Source: Phycomyces nitens
Taxonomy: Eukaryota; Mucoromycota; Mucoromycetes; Mucorales; Phycomycetaceae
Direction: 5' to 3'
DNA length: 64,000 nucleotides
NCBI GenBank assembly: GCA_022702545.1
Contig: JAHRBC010000001.1
Coordinates: forward strand, 1,612,001 to 1,676,000
The position numbers and the translations under genes are program-made. Shown piece by piece: positions 33,502 to 44,767 of this stretch; position 1 is the stretch's first letter; every line of letters starts with the position of its first letter. Under the pieces are notes generated by a model that was not told where the DNA came from, did not search any database, and saw only the letters and a program-made list of their open reading frames with translations.

Positions 33502-36500
33502 TTACAACTTGCTCTCGCGGCCAGTGTTCTTGAGCTCAACGGCAGCATTGGAGATAGCAATCACATCGCGCTCAACAACACGGGTCTGGAAGATGATCTT
33601 GTTGTTCTCCTTCCACATCTGAGTTTCCAGGGTCTCTCCTGGGAAGACGTGCTTGGCGAATCGTGCCTTGATATTAACAAAGTTCTCTGGGTCGTTGTTT
33701 CCAAAGGCCTTGAGAACATGCTTTCCAGAGATACCGAATGAGCACAAGCCATGGAGAATAGGAACATCGAAACCACCCTAAAGAATGTCTTGTCAGAACA
33801 GCCAAATCAATATAATAAATTACTCACAATTGCAGACATGGAGGGGTCAATGTGCAGAGGGTTAAAGTCACCGCTGAGACGGTAGAGGGCAGCCTGGTCC
33901 TCGGTAGTCTTTTCGGTGATAACGACATCGGGTTTGCGGCTAGGAGGAGTGTTGGATGCAGTGGCAGCACCACGGTCCTCACCCTTCTTGGGTCCACCAA
34001 AGCCACCGCTTCCACGGATAAAGAGTGTGAACTCGTTCTCAAACACAACATCGCCAGACTCATCGACTGTGGTAACGCCAACGGTGACAGCAGCACCCTT
34101 ACCCTTGTCAAGAATATCAACAATGCGGGCCTGAGATTTGAGAGTGCCACTGGTGGGAATGGGCTTCTTGAGAGACAAGAACTGCTCACCGTGCAACAAC
34201 ATCATCTAAGGATACAAATGGTCAATGGTTTTGTGCAGGGCTTGGGTTTATCAATGTTACTTACAGGGTTAAAGTCGGGGAAAAAGTCGTTGAATGGAAC
34301 GGCATTCATGGCAACAAAGGAGGGAATGACACCAAAGGTTGGGAGAACGGAGAATTCCTCGTCATTTTCATAGACATACTTGAGATCAGTACGCTTGCAA
34401 CCTACACCAAGGGCGTAAAGGATTGCCTCACGCTCAGTGTAGTCAAAGGTAAAGACTTCGAAACGCTCCTTCTTGATGGCAGCAAGATCAAGACCACCTT
34501 CTTCAATGTTTCCAAAGTTCTCCATGAATCCCTGGAATGAGTCCTGGGTAGAGTTGGGGTTGGTGGCACGACCGTCATCAAAGTTGGTAATCTTCTCCCA
34601 AGCCTGGGCAACCTGTTCAGGTTCAAGGGTGCGGTTGGCAGGGAAGCCAACACCTCCACTGCGCTGCCAGCGGACCTTGGCAACCCAGCCGCTTCCGACC
34701 TCAAAGATGCCACCGGTTTCTTCGTTGCTAGAGTGGCCAAGGAAGGCAACAAGGGGAGCAACGTACTCGGGCTTGAAGGCTTCAACCATCTCAGGGGGCA
34801 TAACAGTAGCAGTCATGCGGGTACCGGCATTGGGTGCGATGACGTTGACAAGAATGTTCTTGCGCTGACCCTCGATGGCAAGAGTCTTGGTGAGACCGAC
34901 GATACCGAGCTTTGCAGAGCTGTAGTTGGTCTGACCAAAGTTTCCATAGAGACCGACGGCAGAGGCAGTGTTGATGATACGACCGTAGCTCTGCTTGACA
35001 AAGTGAGGCCAGGCAGCCTTGATAACTAATGGATCAAATGAGTATTCGGATCTCAACAGACGTTTTAAATCTTACCCTTGTAAGAACCACGGAGATGGAC
35101 ACGGTGAACAAGATCCCAGTCAGCCTCAGTCATACGGATGAAGGACTTGTCACGGAGAATACCAGCATTGTTGACAATGATATCGATGCGACCGAAAGCC
35201 TTGAGGGCAGTCTCGACAACCTTTTCACCATCCTCAACAGAGTCATAGTTGGCAACAGCCTGACCGCCAGCCTTGCGGATCTCGTCAACAACAACATCAG
35301 CAGCACGGCTGTCAGATCCCTGACCAGTAGCAGAACCTCCAAGATCGTTTACAACTATATCATATTGTACCATTTGGTCAAAGTAAATCCTCGTTTGTAT
35401 TCACCAAAAACCACTTACCGACAGAGGCACCCAACTTGCCCAAGAGGATAGCATAGGCCTTACCGAGCCCACCACCAGCACCAGTGACAACGGCAACCTG
35501 GCCAGCAAAGGACAAGGGCTCGCCAGTGGGGTTGGCATCGGCAGCCTTTGCACGCTCAAGAAGAGCCATAAAGTCAGTGTCCATGACAGAGGAGGGATAT
35601 TCGGGCTGTTCAAAGTCGCCAATGGCATCCCACTTGGCAGCAACTGCAGTAGGAGTAAAGGTCTCGTCGGCCTTGAAGACGACACCAGAGGAGCGCTCCC
35701 ATCTCAACTTGGAGACGAAGCCACCACCAACCTCATAAACACCACCATTGTCTTCAGTGTTCTCGTGGCAGAGATAGCCAACAACTGGAGTGACAAATTC
35801 AGGCTTGAGGGAGGCAAGGATATCTGGGGGAAGAATGGTCTCGGTCATGCGAGAGGCAGCCATGGGAGCAATGGTGTTGCAGTGGATGTTGTCCTTGGCA
35901 CCTTCCTTGGCCAGAGAGTTGCTGAAACTGGCAAGGGCAAGCTTGGCTGTATAGAGAATTTGTCAGCCTACCTACCGATATATATAGAGGTTTGTCTGGT
36001 TCACTTACCAGCACTGTAGTTTGACTGTCCAAAGTTGCCGTAGATACCGGCAGCAGAGGCTGTCATGATGATACGACCAAACTTCTGCTTCTTCATGATG
36101 GGCCAGGCAGCATGTGTGACTGCATAGGATCCCTTGACGTGGACAGCCTGAATGATGTCCCAATCAGCATCAGTCATGCGAGCAAAGGTCTTGTCACGGA
36201 GAATGCCGGCATTGTTGATGATGATGTCGATGCGGCCGAATGCCTTCATGGCAGTTTCGACAATCTTGGCACCATCCTCAACAGAGTTGTAGTTGGCAAC
36301 GGCCTGACCGCCAGCCTTTTGGATTTCAGCCACGACAATATCGGCAGCCTTGACACTCTCGCCATTTTCACTCTTGATGCTGCCGAGATCATTGACAATG
36401 ACGGATGCACCGCGGGAAGAGAAGAAGAGGGCATAAGCCTTGCCGAGACCTATGAAGACGCGTCAATAAGGATCAATGGTGGATTGGGAATATACACACC

Positions 36501-36557
36501 TCCACCAGCACCGGTGACGATGGCGACCTTTCCATCAAATCGAATAGCGTTGCTCAT
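33502..36557 (-). CDS. FOX2: Peroxisomal multifunctional beta-oxidation enzyme Fox2 (MFE-2)
   Basis: About 895 residues over roughly seven exons. It has two SDR 3-hydroxyacyl-CoA dehydrogenase domains in tandem, each with a [12 protein letters not shown] nucleotide-binding loop, an NNAGILRDK motif and a YxxxK active site (NYSAAK; NYSSAK), and each followed by a [17 protein letters not shown] or [17 protein letters not shown] segment. A 2-enoyl-CoA hydratase 2 (MaoC-like) module ends the protein, with the catalytic signature [14 protein letters not shown]. The last residues, GRESKL, form a peroxisomal PTS1 signal. The order DH-DH-hydratase is the fungal form; animals have one dehydrogenase domain. 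It catalyses the second and third steps of beta-oxidation. Strong C-ending codon use makes it read GC-richer than its neighbours, which also explains the long antisense ORFs. Confidence 0.96.
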
Positions 36558-37731
36558 TGTTTTTTATTTATTTATATATAAGAATATATATATATATATA
36601 CGTGTGGAGAAAATAGACCAAGAAAAGTGGGGAAGATGTGCAGAGGATTCAATATCTTTATAGGTGCCTTGTTTGTGCAACCATTTCCCCGCTCATTGAA
36701 TTTTCACATGGAGGCGGAGTCATCATGTGATTCTCCTTGGTCATCTTGAACATCCTTGTTTGAGCGAATCTATAATTTCCACCAAACATTAACTACACAG
36801 AATGTGAAACAATCACAGAGACTTTTGAGAGCCATGTTGGTGCAAAATGATCCAAAGTGATCCAAATTGATCTCACCAGCCTCTATTGATTTATTTTATA
36901 AATTGTAAATTGTAAATATTGCCAATGTTTGCCTATTGACATTGCTTCAATAGATGACATGCATTGCTGTGTGGCAGGTACAGTAGTCAATCAGAATGCT
37001 CTTATTGGTTGGATAAAAACCATAAAGGATCTTTAATAAGGATCCGGAAAACCAAGAAGGATATACCAATACCCACCAAATATCATTACATAAAAACGAA
37101 TACGGTGAAATAGGCAAGTACAAAGCAAGTCACGTAGTATATGAATTAATATGAATGCCAAAAGATGTACCTTGTTTCTCTGGCATTTTAGAAAACAATA
37201 CAAGAAATAGATAGTTATATATATATATATATATATATGAATGGCCAGTTATTCATACTTGGCACCATTCAAGTCTTGCCAGAATTTTATGCTATTTTGT
37301 ATAGTCCACATGGTATCTTGTTAAATCTAATCATTGACAACAATTCTCACATGTTGGTAATGGAAATAAAAAAGATGAAAAGAATTACTGCTAATTTGTC
37401 AAGATGCATTAAACTCTTATTAAAGAAATACTTTTAGTATATGAACTAGTTTGATTCACTAGTGTCAACTGATTCCAAGCATCTTCTTAATCGACTTGCA
37501 GCCAATCTTTATAGATTCAGTATTGATTTTAGACTCTTAGAGATAACTTTTTTTTCATTTAACAAGGACTATTACCAGCCAAGGAACAAGAAGAAAAAAG
37601 GGTTTAGATAATTAAAAAGTGAATCTATAGGGGTTGATTGTGATGCTTAAAGAGACCTTTTAAGTATTGACAACCAAAATCTTACAATTAAGTAATGCAG
37701 AATGCTGTGACTAGCTTTTAGCCGTGCCGAT
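36558..37731. other. Intergenic, FOX2 promoter side
   Basis: Holds TA-rich repeats at 36586-36602 and 37217-37238 and a CAAAATGATCCAAAGTGATCC direct near-repeat at 36844-36872. A plus ORF at 37237-37437 has no recognisable content. No RNA gene is seen. Confidence 0.4.
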
Positions 37732-40700
37732 TTATTGTTTCTCCATAAAAGGGTTCAATGGATATACATTGATGATTGGAGGTGACACCAGCATGTTCAC
37801 TTGAATTCTGACATCAAGGTTGGTGAACACCTTGACACGCTGCATACATCGACTTTCATCAAGTTCACTTGAACCAGACTTTGCAACCATTGGTGCGGAA
37901 GGCTCCTTGAGTGCCATGTCTGCAAATGCCTTTTCAACTGCTGCCTGGTCTTTAGCAGCCTCATCTTCCTCGTCTTCTTCGTCTTCATCATCCGAGAAGT
38001 CATCCCTTTGTCTGGGCTGCTCGTACAACTTCTCTTCAAGATCTCTTGAAGGCATCACCCCACGTTTCCAGAACATTTCCAGGGAGCCCTTTGTGTACTC
38101 AAATCCAGTAAGAGGCAGAGAGTCCATGTGAATACGTTTCTCAATACCATATTCTGGTATGTGTATATTGTAAGACGATTTGTTTATCGAAACCACAATA
38201 GCCAACTGAGTAATCTCTTTGACCTTTTCGAGATTGTACAGGTATCTTGCCAGATACAATTGGATATTGTTGTCTTGGGCAAGTTTGGCACCGTCTCTCT
38301 TTCTATTGCAGTTGGTGGCAATATTGTGAATCTCCTTTTTATTCATACCATCTACAGAAAAATCCAAAGATTAGTGAAAAAAATAATATTATTATCACCT
38401 GGAATTGATTACTACCTTTGTCATCGAGGGCGTCCTGGAGCTGACGGTGGACTATAACATCTGCATAGCGGCGGATGGGCGATGTAAAATGAGAGTAGAG
38501 CAGTTCATTTAATGCATAGTGCAAATGCTTTTCCTCGCTCACACTACCGGCGCAAAAGTACTTTGCGCGCTGCATTGGCTTGATGGCCATCAGTAAGATC
38601 ACTGTCTTTACCAATGGATCATTGATTTCATCAAATGATTCCTGAAGACTGCCTGAAGTCTCGCCATCAATCTCACACCCCAGCTCTTGAGCACTCCTGA
38701 TAAACTCCTCCTATTATTTTTAAATAAATGATTTAGTACTCAATACACGCCTCTTTCTTTGGCTTACCAGTCGACGTGGAACTGGCGGATCATGTCTTCG
38801 CAATAGTGCAGAGTCAGGAAAGTGTTCTGCAATCTTTTCTGCGACACTTATATTGGCTTGCAGCATAAACTCTTCAATCAAACGGTTGGCTTCCTTTTGT
38901 TCATATTGCTGTATTGTTTCTGGGTCACCATCCTTGTTTAGAGTGAAGCAAAGCTTGACCGAGAACATTGACAGTGCACCATTAGCGTATCGACGTTTTC
39001 GCATAAATTGTGACATTCGGAAGAAGTCAAAAATGGCATTTTGAATATCAGTAAATGAACCAGAGGTTAGCTGGACACTAGCCGGTAGACCTTCTCCATC
39101 AATAACACTCTGAGCGTCTCCATAACTTAGTTTTGCACATGATCTACGTTTAATTATTGAAAAACATGCCATTTAGGTTAAATCATACGCTTCCACTAAA
39201 GCAAGCTTACCTAATTACAGTGCGTCCAAACCATGTATCCAACACACTTCCTACAGAGTCCATCTTCCAAATGACAGAGAATGCCAGCCTATAAACATAT
39301 TTGGTCAGTTGGGATTTCTTTTTGGATTTCTTTTTTCTGAATAATACCTGTCTGAATCAGGGTTTAAACTACACAGTTTTTCACTTAAAAGAGAAGGCAG
39401 CATGGGAATCACTCGGTCTACAAGATAGGTACTCGTTCCACGCGACCTTGCTTCAGTATCCAAAGGTGTATTTGGCTTGAGAAAGTAAGTAACATCTGCA
39501 ATATGTACACCGACTTCATAGTTGCCATCTTCAAGCTTTTTGATATGAACCGCATCGTCAAGATCTATCAAGTTTGTTAGGTGAGTTATGGGGATGTGGT
39601 TTGCAGCCAATCTTGATAGGTTTGGTTTACCTCTGGCAGTAGGAGGGTCAATGGTGAATACAGTCTCTTTTCGAAGATCTCTTCTTTTGTCTATTTCAGA
39701 CTGAGGAATGGCCCATGTTTGTGGAGGAAGACCACGAAGGGCAAGATCACTAAATGGCCCATCCTGAACATTGGAGTCTGCCAGAATAGCATCTGTTTCC
39801 ACCTTGATGTCACCTATTGGACCCAGCTCTTTTTCAATAACACCATACGGATTTTTGGAGGTAATTGGCCAGTGTGTAATTTTTGCCTACTCGCAAAGAT
39901 TAGCTTTTTGTTGCATCAAGGTTAGCCAGACGTGTAATATATTGTGCTTCTTTGAGATATTTGATAAAGTAAATATTTCGACAAAAAAACGCAGTATATT
40001 ACGTCTCATCACCCCCTATTGTACTCGACATTACTTACCAGCATAATCACTTTATCGTAATACTCTTCATTCACTAGGATATCGTGTGGTGCATGCTCAA
40101 TTGGAATGGCAATAAAGGGTGTTTTCTTATCAGTAGGTCTAAACCAGACCTGTCGAGGATCATAAGGTGTCGATGATTTATGATCCTTGTCTTGGTCTCT
40201 ATTGCCTGTATTCAAATTGATCGATAGTTTTCTAAAGACAATTGAAATGTCAAGTCTTTGGATCCCATACTCCTCTACTCACTCACCCAGGGTAAACCAT
40301 GTTCTCAACACGACTGATGATCCTCACTACCTCACCAGCGTATTTGGGCTTCTTGGCGTTTTCTTCTGCTTCATCAGGGATATAATCATCATTAGAATTT
40401 CTCTGGATCCTTCTTGCTTGATCCTTATCCTTTTTCATGTTCCATGCCTTGTCGACATCCTTTAATCGGATAGCAACCACATCTCCCTCCAGTGCTCGAT
40501 TACGATCACGAACGTCTGAGATAAAGATGTCATTATCAAGCTCATCAGAAGTTACATATGCTTCTGAGCGGTTGATTCTGTTGATTCTTATGACTCCACG
40601 ATATATTTGATTATTTTCAAATAGTTTTCCAATCGTCTCCGGATTGATATATTGGTTAAACATACACCTACGGCCATTGTAGACTATATCGTCTGGGTGT

Positions 40701-41792
40701 GTACTTGGCGGATACTGGTTTGAGCCAGTGTTCCGGTTCCTGTAGTTATTGCGTCCACGGCTATTTTCAGCGTTTTGTGGTTGGGTTCTTGGTATAGCTA
40801 AATTCAAAGAGATTATTAGGAGGATTTGAACTGCAGAGAACCATAGGGATTATTAGATGTAATATACTGCGGTTCATCAAGTTTTTTGTTGTTGTTGTTG
40901 TATCCATTGCTTTTACGCTTTTGATAGACTTTTTGTTGACATAGTATTGGCTTATCAACCGTCTATCAAAATATTGTTTTTTTTTCTTGTATATTTTGAA
41001 CTTGATTTTTCAGGTTCAATCTTTTTGTGTGTTTTGTACAAATTCAAGTCTTTTCTTCTTCTTCTTCTTTTGATAAGCATACATCTTTTTGATGTTTTAA
41101 AAAAACGAAACGAAACGAAACGCAGTATATTACACCTGATTACCCTTTTTTTTTCTTTACATACGTATCTGCCATCTTGACTGCTCTGCAAATTTAGAAT
41201 CGTCGCTTGAGAGGGATTGCGTATGCTGGGAAAGATTGTCCAGAGTAAGAGTTGGAAGTGAAGGGTCCTTTCCAATGACCAATTTTCCGCTTATGAAATT
41301 TGGACAGACATCGTCGATAGATAGCTGAGGTCCTTTAAATGATTTGTGAAGAACAAATGGTGGGGTTTTCAAAATATATGATAAAGCCTCTCTCGTCTTT
41401 TAAAGATATAAGTAAACGAAGGATCTATGACGCGAGAATATGGTGCTTACTCTTTCTTCATTAGTCGTGGCAATTTGAGGTTGATCAGAAGATTCTGAGC
41501 CTGATGTCCATGACCTCCATTTGGAATTAGAGGCTGATTCGCTTGGATTACTTCTCCAACTTGTTCTTGTCTTGCTATTTAATGGCGTCTTTTGTCTTTT
41601 TGAAGTGTCAGGTTGCTTGCCCCATTCGGTTGTTTCTTCATTTGTCTTTCCATTAGTCTTGTCGAGGGGATGATCCACAAACTGTTTCCAATGGGAACTA
41701 GCTTGATCGGCCTAGCCACTTTGTCATTATAATACTAGGGACACTGTGGGTTGCAGTTGGTTTACCTGTCCGTCAGTAGTCTTTTTGTCCAT
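37732..41792 (-). CDS. RNB-domain protein, Ssd1/Sts5-like (Dis3L2-related)
   Basis: Large intron-rich gene. The N-terminus (MDKKTTDGQ, then a K/N/S/T-rich region) is followed by KTPPFVLHKSFKGPQLSIDD and an N/Q-rich linker. Cold-shock-like domains contain YRGVIRINRINRSEAYVTSD and SDVRDRNRALEGDVVAIRL, both typical of the Ssd1 family. In the RNB domain the site FTIDPPTAR is joined by splicing to DLDDAVHIKKLEDG, with further blocks YEVGVHIADVTYFLKP, SLLSEKLCSLNPDSDR and SHFTSPIRRYADVIVHRQL. The C-terminal barrel reads HIPEYGIEKRIHMDSLPLTG. An acidic segment (DEDEEDEEDEAAKD) interrupts it. Ssd1 proteins bind mRNAs for cell-wall proteins; Dis3L2 is an active 3'-5' exonuclease. The acidic residues of the RNB site are present here (see findings). 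Confidence 0.85.
39984..40015. repeat. Short dispersed repeat, copy A
   Basis: An intron of the Ssd1-like gene contains ACGCAGTATATTACGTC, followed by CATCACCCCC, on the plus strand. The core of 13-14 bases recurs at 41119 and, inverted, at 40857. Confidence 0.5.
40845..40876. repeat. Short dispersed repeat, copy C (inverted, in an exon)
   Basis: GATGTAATATACTGCGG on the plus strand, so the core is in opposite orientation to copies A and B. By my splicing it lies in coding sequence (minus frame DEPQYITSNNPY). Confidence 0.45.
41111..41145. repeat. Short dispersed repeat, copy B
   Basis: CGAAACGCAGTATATTACACC, then TGATTACCC, on the plus strand in an intron, next to a CGAAA tandem (41104-41121). 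It shares ACGCAGTATATTAC exactly with copy A, and a similar position just downstream of the 5' splice site. Confidence 0.5.
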
Positions 41793-42035
41793 ATGTCTTT
41801 TTATTATTATTAAACTTGGAAGAAGAAGAAGAAGAAGAAGAAGAGAGAGGGATAATATATAGGGATGGCTTGAACTTATTAAGGTGCTAAATATTTTTGT
41901 AGCTTGATATAGTTGAGATTTTACAAAAATATTGAACCTTAATCGTCAATGTGCGAGTTTCAGCAACCTCTTCTTTTTTAGCTTTGTTGTAAACAAGGGT
42001 ATCCTTATCAAAATAATAAATAATAATCTCTCTTT

Positions 42036-43214
42036 CTAATTGTCATCATTAGGTTTTATGATGTTTAATGTGTATATTTCATTAGATGATGGGTTATTGC
42101 GGAAAATGGCCAGATCCCAAAGGCATCTTGATCGCCGACCTTCATCAATTGATCTTGTTTTTAATTTTGAAGGAGGAATTGGTACTAGGTCTTGAGGTGG
42201 ATGTGGTAGGCTTGCCAGTATATAATCAAGAGACTCTAGTACCACCCGACGAGACTCTTCAACTGTCAGGATATTCGATGAATTCTGATCATATTCACTA
42301 GGCCGGCCTTTCTTTTTGGCTATGGATGGCTTCATGGAAAGTGAGAGAGCAAGGCCGGTCTGAAGGGACTCATCACTCTTATCACTCTTGGTGGATTTGT
42401 TAAATAGAGGATAAGGCTTCCGATACATCAAAACAGTTTCTTTAAAGTCATCAGACCCATCTTCTACCACTGCACAATTCACGGTTCTCTTCAAAGATGT
42501 TTTTGTGGGTGGTAGGGGTGATGGTGGTGGGGGTGGTTGGGTCACAGAAAGTGGAGTATGTCCCCATCCTAGCCACCGACATTGCTGTAAGAGCTGAGGA
42601 AGGCCTATTGACCGACCTTTGGCACATTGCTTGACATGAGTTATCTTTTGTCTGATTCTATATGTTCGAAACAGATCTGTCTCATAGCAACAAGGACAAA
42701 GGTCAAGGCTAGAAAGATAGGGAGCTTCCTTGGCCGCAAGAGCTTCTTTGGCGGCATCGTCGGACGCCTTTTCTTCTTGTGTAATTTCATCCAGACATCG
42801 ACTAAAATGAGCGTCTTTGCGAATGGAATTCAGGGCGGAAATGTGCTTGCCACAAAATATGCAATAGTCAAATGGAGATTCCTCTTTGGTGACGGGCAAA
42901 TCTTTTGGTGAATCTAAGCATTTGTTGACATGCTGTTGTCTTTGATAGCTCGTCCGTGTAGAGCTTAGGTCTTTATCACAAATGGGACAAGAGTAGGAAT
43001 CTTGATTAGGTGTTTGAGTTAATGGAGAACAAAGAGGGGATGGTTCTACCGTTGTCTTTTGCGGTGTCTGTGTTGGTGTTGGTGTTGATGGCAGTAGTGG
43101 TGAATTTGTGGGTGCTTGTTGTGGTGGCTTTATAGGCTCCAAGGAAAGGACAGATTGGGTGCGATCTCTTTTAAGAGAGAGGATTCTTTTCTTTCGGGGT
43201 ACTAGGGAGGACAT
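42036..43214 (-). CDS. SLX4-like protein with UBZ-type zinc fingers
   Basis: Single-exon ORF of 392 aa; the start at 43214 (MSSLVPRKKRILSLKRDR) is preferred over 43259, which adds a non-conserved leader. Three zinc-finger-like units are visible: CPICDKDLSSTRTSYQRQQ...HVNKCL; YCIFCGKHISALNSIRKDAH...RCLDE; and CPCCYETDLFRTYRIRQKIT...HVKQCA followed by RSIGLPQLLQQCRWL. The last two closely follow the paired UBZ4 fingers of animal SLX4 (CxxC..R..HVxxCLDE; CPxC...HLKQCA.....PQLLLQ). The SLX4 scaffold holds structure-specific nucleases in DNA repair. The SAP and SLX1-binding C-terminus are not visible, though the last 60 residues (ESRRVVLESLDYILASLPHP) are helical. It may be a partial or diverged homologue. 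The 190-bp divergent promoter is shared with eL27. Confidence 0.7.
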   Translation of the reverse strand: MSSLVPRKKRILSLKRDRTQSVLSLEPIKPPQQAPTNSPLLPSTPTPTQTPQKTTVEPSPLCSPLTQTPNQDSYSCPICDKDLSSTRTSYQRQQHVNKCLDSPKDLPVTKEESPFDYCIFCGKHISALNSIRKDAHFSRCLDEITQEEKASDDAAKEALAAKEAPYLSSLDLCPCCYETDLFRTYRIRQKITHVKQCAKGRSIGLPQLLQQCRWLGWGHTPLSVTQPPPPPSPLPPTKTSLKRTVNCAVVEDGSDDFKETVLMYRKPYPLFNKSTKSDKSDESLQTGLALSLSMKPSIAKKKGRPSEYDQNSSNILTVEESRRVVLESLDYILASLPHPPQDLVPIPPSKLKTRSIDEGRRSRCLWDLAIFRNNPSSNEIYTLNIIKPNDDN

Positions 43215-43404
43215 GTTGCTATCGGTGTGTAATAACAGAGAAACTCGGCAAGAGAGCAAAAAGAGGGCGGACAGGAATTGAGTTTAAGTGGGAGTGCTTG
43301 GCGGTGATTGGCCAGATAATATTTGGAGGGTGGCGATGGCGGAGGGTGATTACCATGGCTATCGAGGTGAACCAAAACTCCTCCTCTTTTCTCCATATAC
43401 AACC

Positions 43405-44206
43405 ATGGTCAAGTTCATCAAAGCTGGAAAGGTAATCTAATTGATTCCAAGTGGTCTGTCAACGATGAGGATGGATGCGTGTTGATATCAAACAAGAAAC
43501 AACCGTGACGGATGGATTATTCGTCAAGAATCCTACCATCGATACTATCCATTTTTAATAACCCTGACAATTACATTAGGTTGTCGTTATCTTGCAGGGT
43601 CGCTTCGCCGGCAAGAAGGCCGTCGTTGTCCGCAGTACATAATCGTTTCATTTATTTTCATGTCGTTCGGTACTTGGTTCGGGTAGATTGGGTTGGAATG
43701 CAGTAGGGTACCATGAAGAATTACAATGATCATGACGCGCTTCGAGTCAACAATTGGATTCACATTATGCTTTCTGTCTGTGGAAACAACCTCTATACGC
43801 CAACTACATGTCCAACCCAATCTACCGAACAAGAGACGATATTCAAGCCAGTCATACTGACTATTCTTTGTTAATAGACCACGATGAGGGTACCAAGGAC
43901 AGACCCTACGGCTATGCTGTCGTTGCTGGTGTCGAGCGTTCCCCCTTGAAGGTCACCAAGGGCATGGGCAAGAAGAAGGTTGCCAAGCGCTCCAAGGTCA
44001 AGCCTTTCGTCAAGATTGTCAACTACAACCACATGTTGCCCACCCGTTACGCTCTCGAGTTGGAGCAGATCAAGGGTACCGTCTCTGCTGATTCCTTCAA
44101 GGAGCCCACCCAGCGTGAGGAGTCCAAGAAGGTCATCAAGAAGCTCTTTGAGGAGCGTTACCAGACCGGCAAGAACAAGTGGTTCTTCAGCAAGCTTAGA
44201 TTCTAA
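43405..44206 (+). CDS. RPL27: Large ribosomal subunit protein eL27
   Basis: Three exons, 43405-43431, 43598-43634, 43878-44206 (393 nt, 130 aa; phases agree). It reads [21 protein letters not shown], then [20 protein letters not shown] and [20 protein letters not shown], ending [11 protein letters not shown]. This covers the whole family. The strong C-ending codon bias is typical of highly expressed genes. Intron 1 follows nine codons in, as is common for fungal ribosomal protein genes. Intron 2 (43635-43877, 243 nt) is long for this genome and contains a stable inverted repeat (listed separately). Confidence 0.97.
43677..43830 (+). repeat. Long-range inverted repeat in eL27 intron 2
   Basis: Left arm 43677-43697 (GTTCGGGTAGATTGGGTTGGA) and right arm 43811-43830 (TCCAACCCAATCTACCGAAC) are complementary over 20 bp with one bulged G. 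They enclose a loop of about 113 nt. The right arm ends about 25 nt before the TACTGAC branch-like site (43855-43861), so the stem would bring the branch site close to the 5' splice site. Confidence 0.85.
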
Positions 44207-44767
44207 GCTACACTTTCCCCTTTAATTTTGCTGCTGTAGCTTTGATGTGAATAAAATCAAATCAAACAAATTCAAAACAAAAACAAAAAACCAAAGAGTG
44301 TGTGTATATGTGTATGTATGTATGTGTGTGTTTGTGTGTGTGTGTTTTTTTTATTAGCAAGGCTTTTTAGTATGCGTGTCATGTAATCTTTCAATACACT
44401 TCTTTGCATATGTGTTACAGTGTACAGGAACGTGGAAAAGAGGATTGTCTTGGTCTTTGTGAATGATAATGGCCCGAAAGCGTGTCACGCATGTATCGGG
44501 CCGGAACAAGGGCAAGGTTAGATGGCCAAGGTGATTTTTTTAGTGTCCGTCGAGTTAAAAAATGGCAGGGCATCCATAGGCAAAAACCTCCTCTTTCCCT
44601 GCACATTCAGTACGTATTGATTGATGATAATGGAATCTGTTTGTGTGTGTGTGTGTGTGTGGGAGTTGGGCATCTATTTCTGGCAATGGGATTACAGGAT
44701 GCTAGTGTTCTGAAAATGGATGGACGGATTCCCACTTGAGATCTTGGTTCTTACCTCTTTAACAGCG
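44207..44767. other. Intergenic, eL27 3' end and uS2 promoter
   Basis: GT-rich simple sequence at 44297-44345 and (GT)n at 44640-44660. A nested dyad (44471-44502) is listed separately. No gene supported. Confidence 0.45.
44471..44502. promoter_or_regulatory. Nested dyad symmetry upstream of uS2
   Basis: GGCCCGA (44471-44477) pairs with TCGGGCC (44496-44502), and inside them GCGTG-T-CACGC (44480-44490) forms a second dyad. It is unusually GC-rich for intergenic DNA here and about 265 bp upstream of the uS2 ATG. It could be a factor-binding site; no function is known. Confidence 0.4.

Noticed and set aside
33852..35451. Several plus-strand ORFs over FOX2 (for example 33852-34373, 34473-34868, 35029-35451)
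   Set aside because: Antisense to well-conserved FOX2 exons, with no start context or motif.
42627..42911. Plus-strand ORF over the SLX4-like gene
   Set aside because: Antisense to the conserved zinc-finger region.
43432..43597. Possible C/D-box snoRNA in eL27 intron 1 (CGATGAG ... CTGA)
   Set aside because: The C box is imperfect and no terminal stem is visible; not enough to call it.
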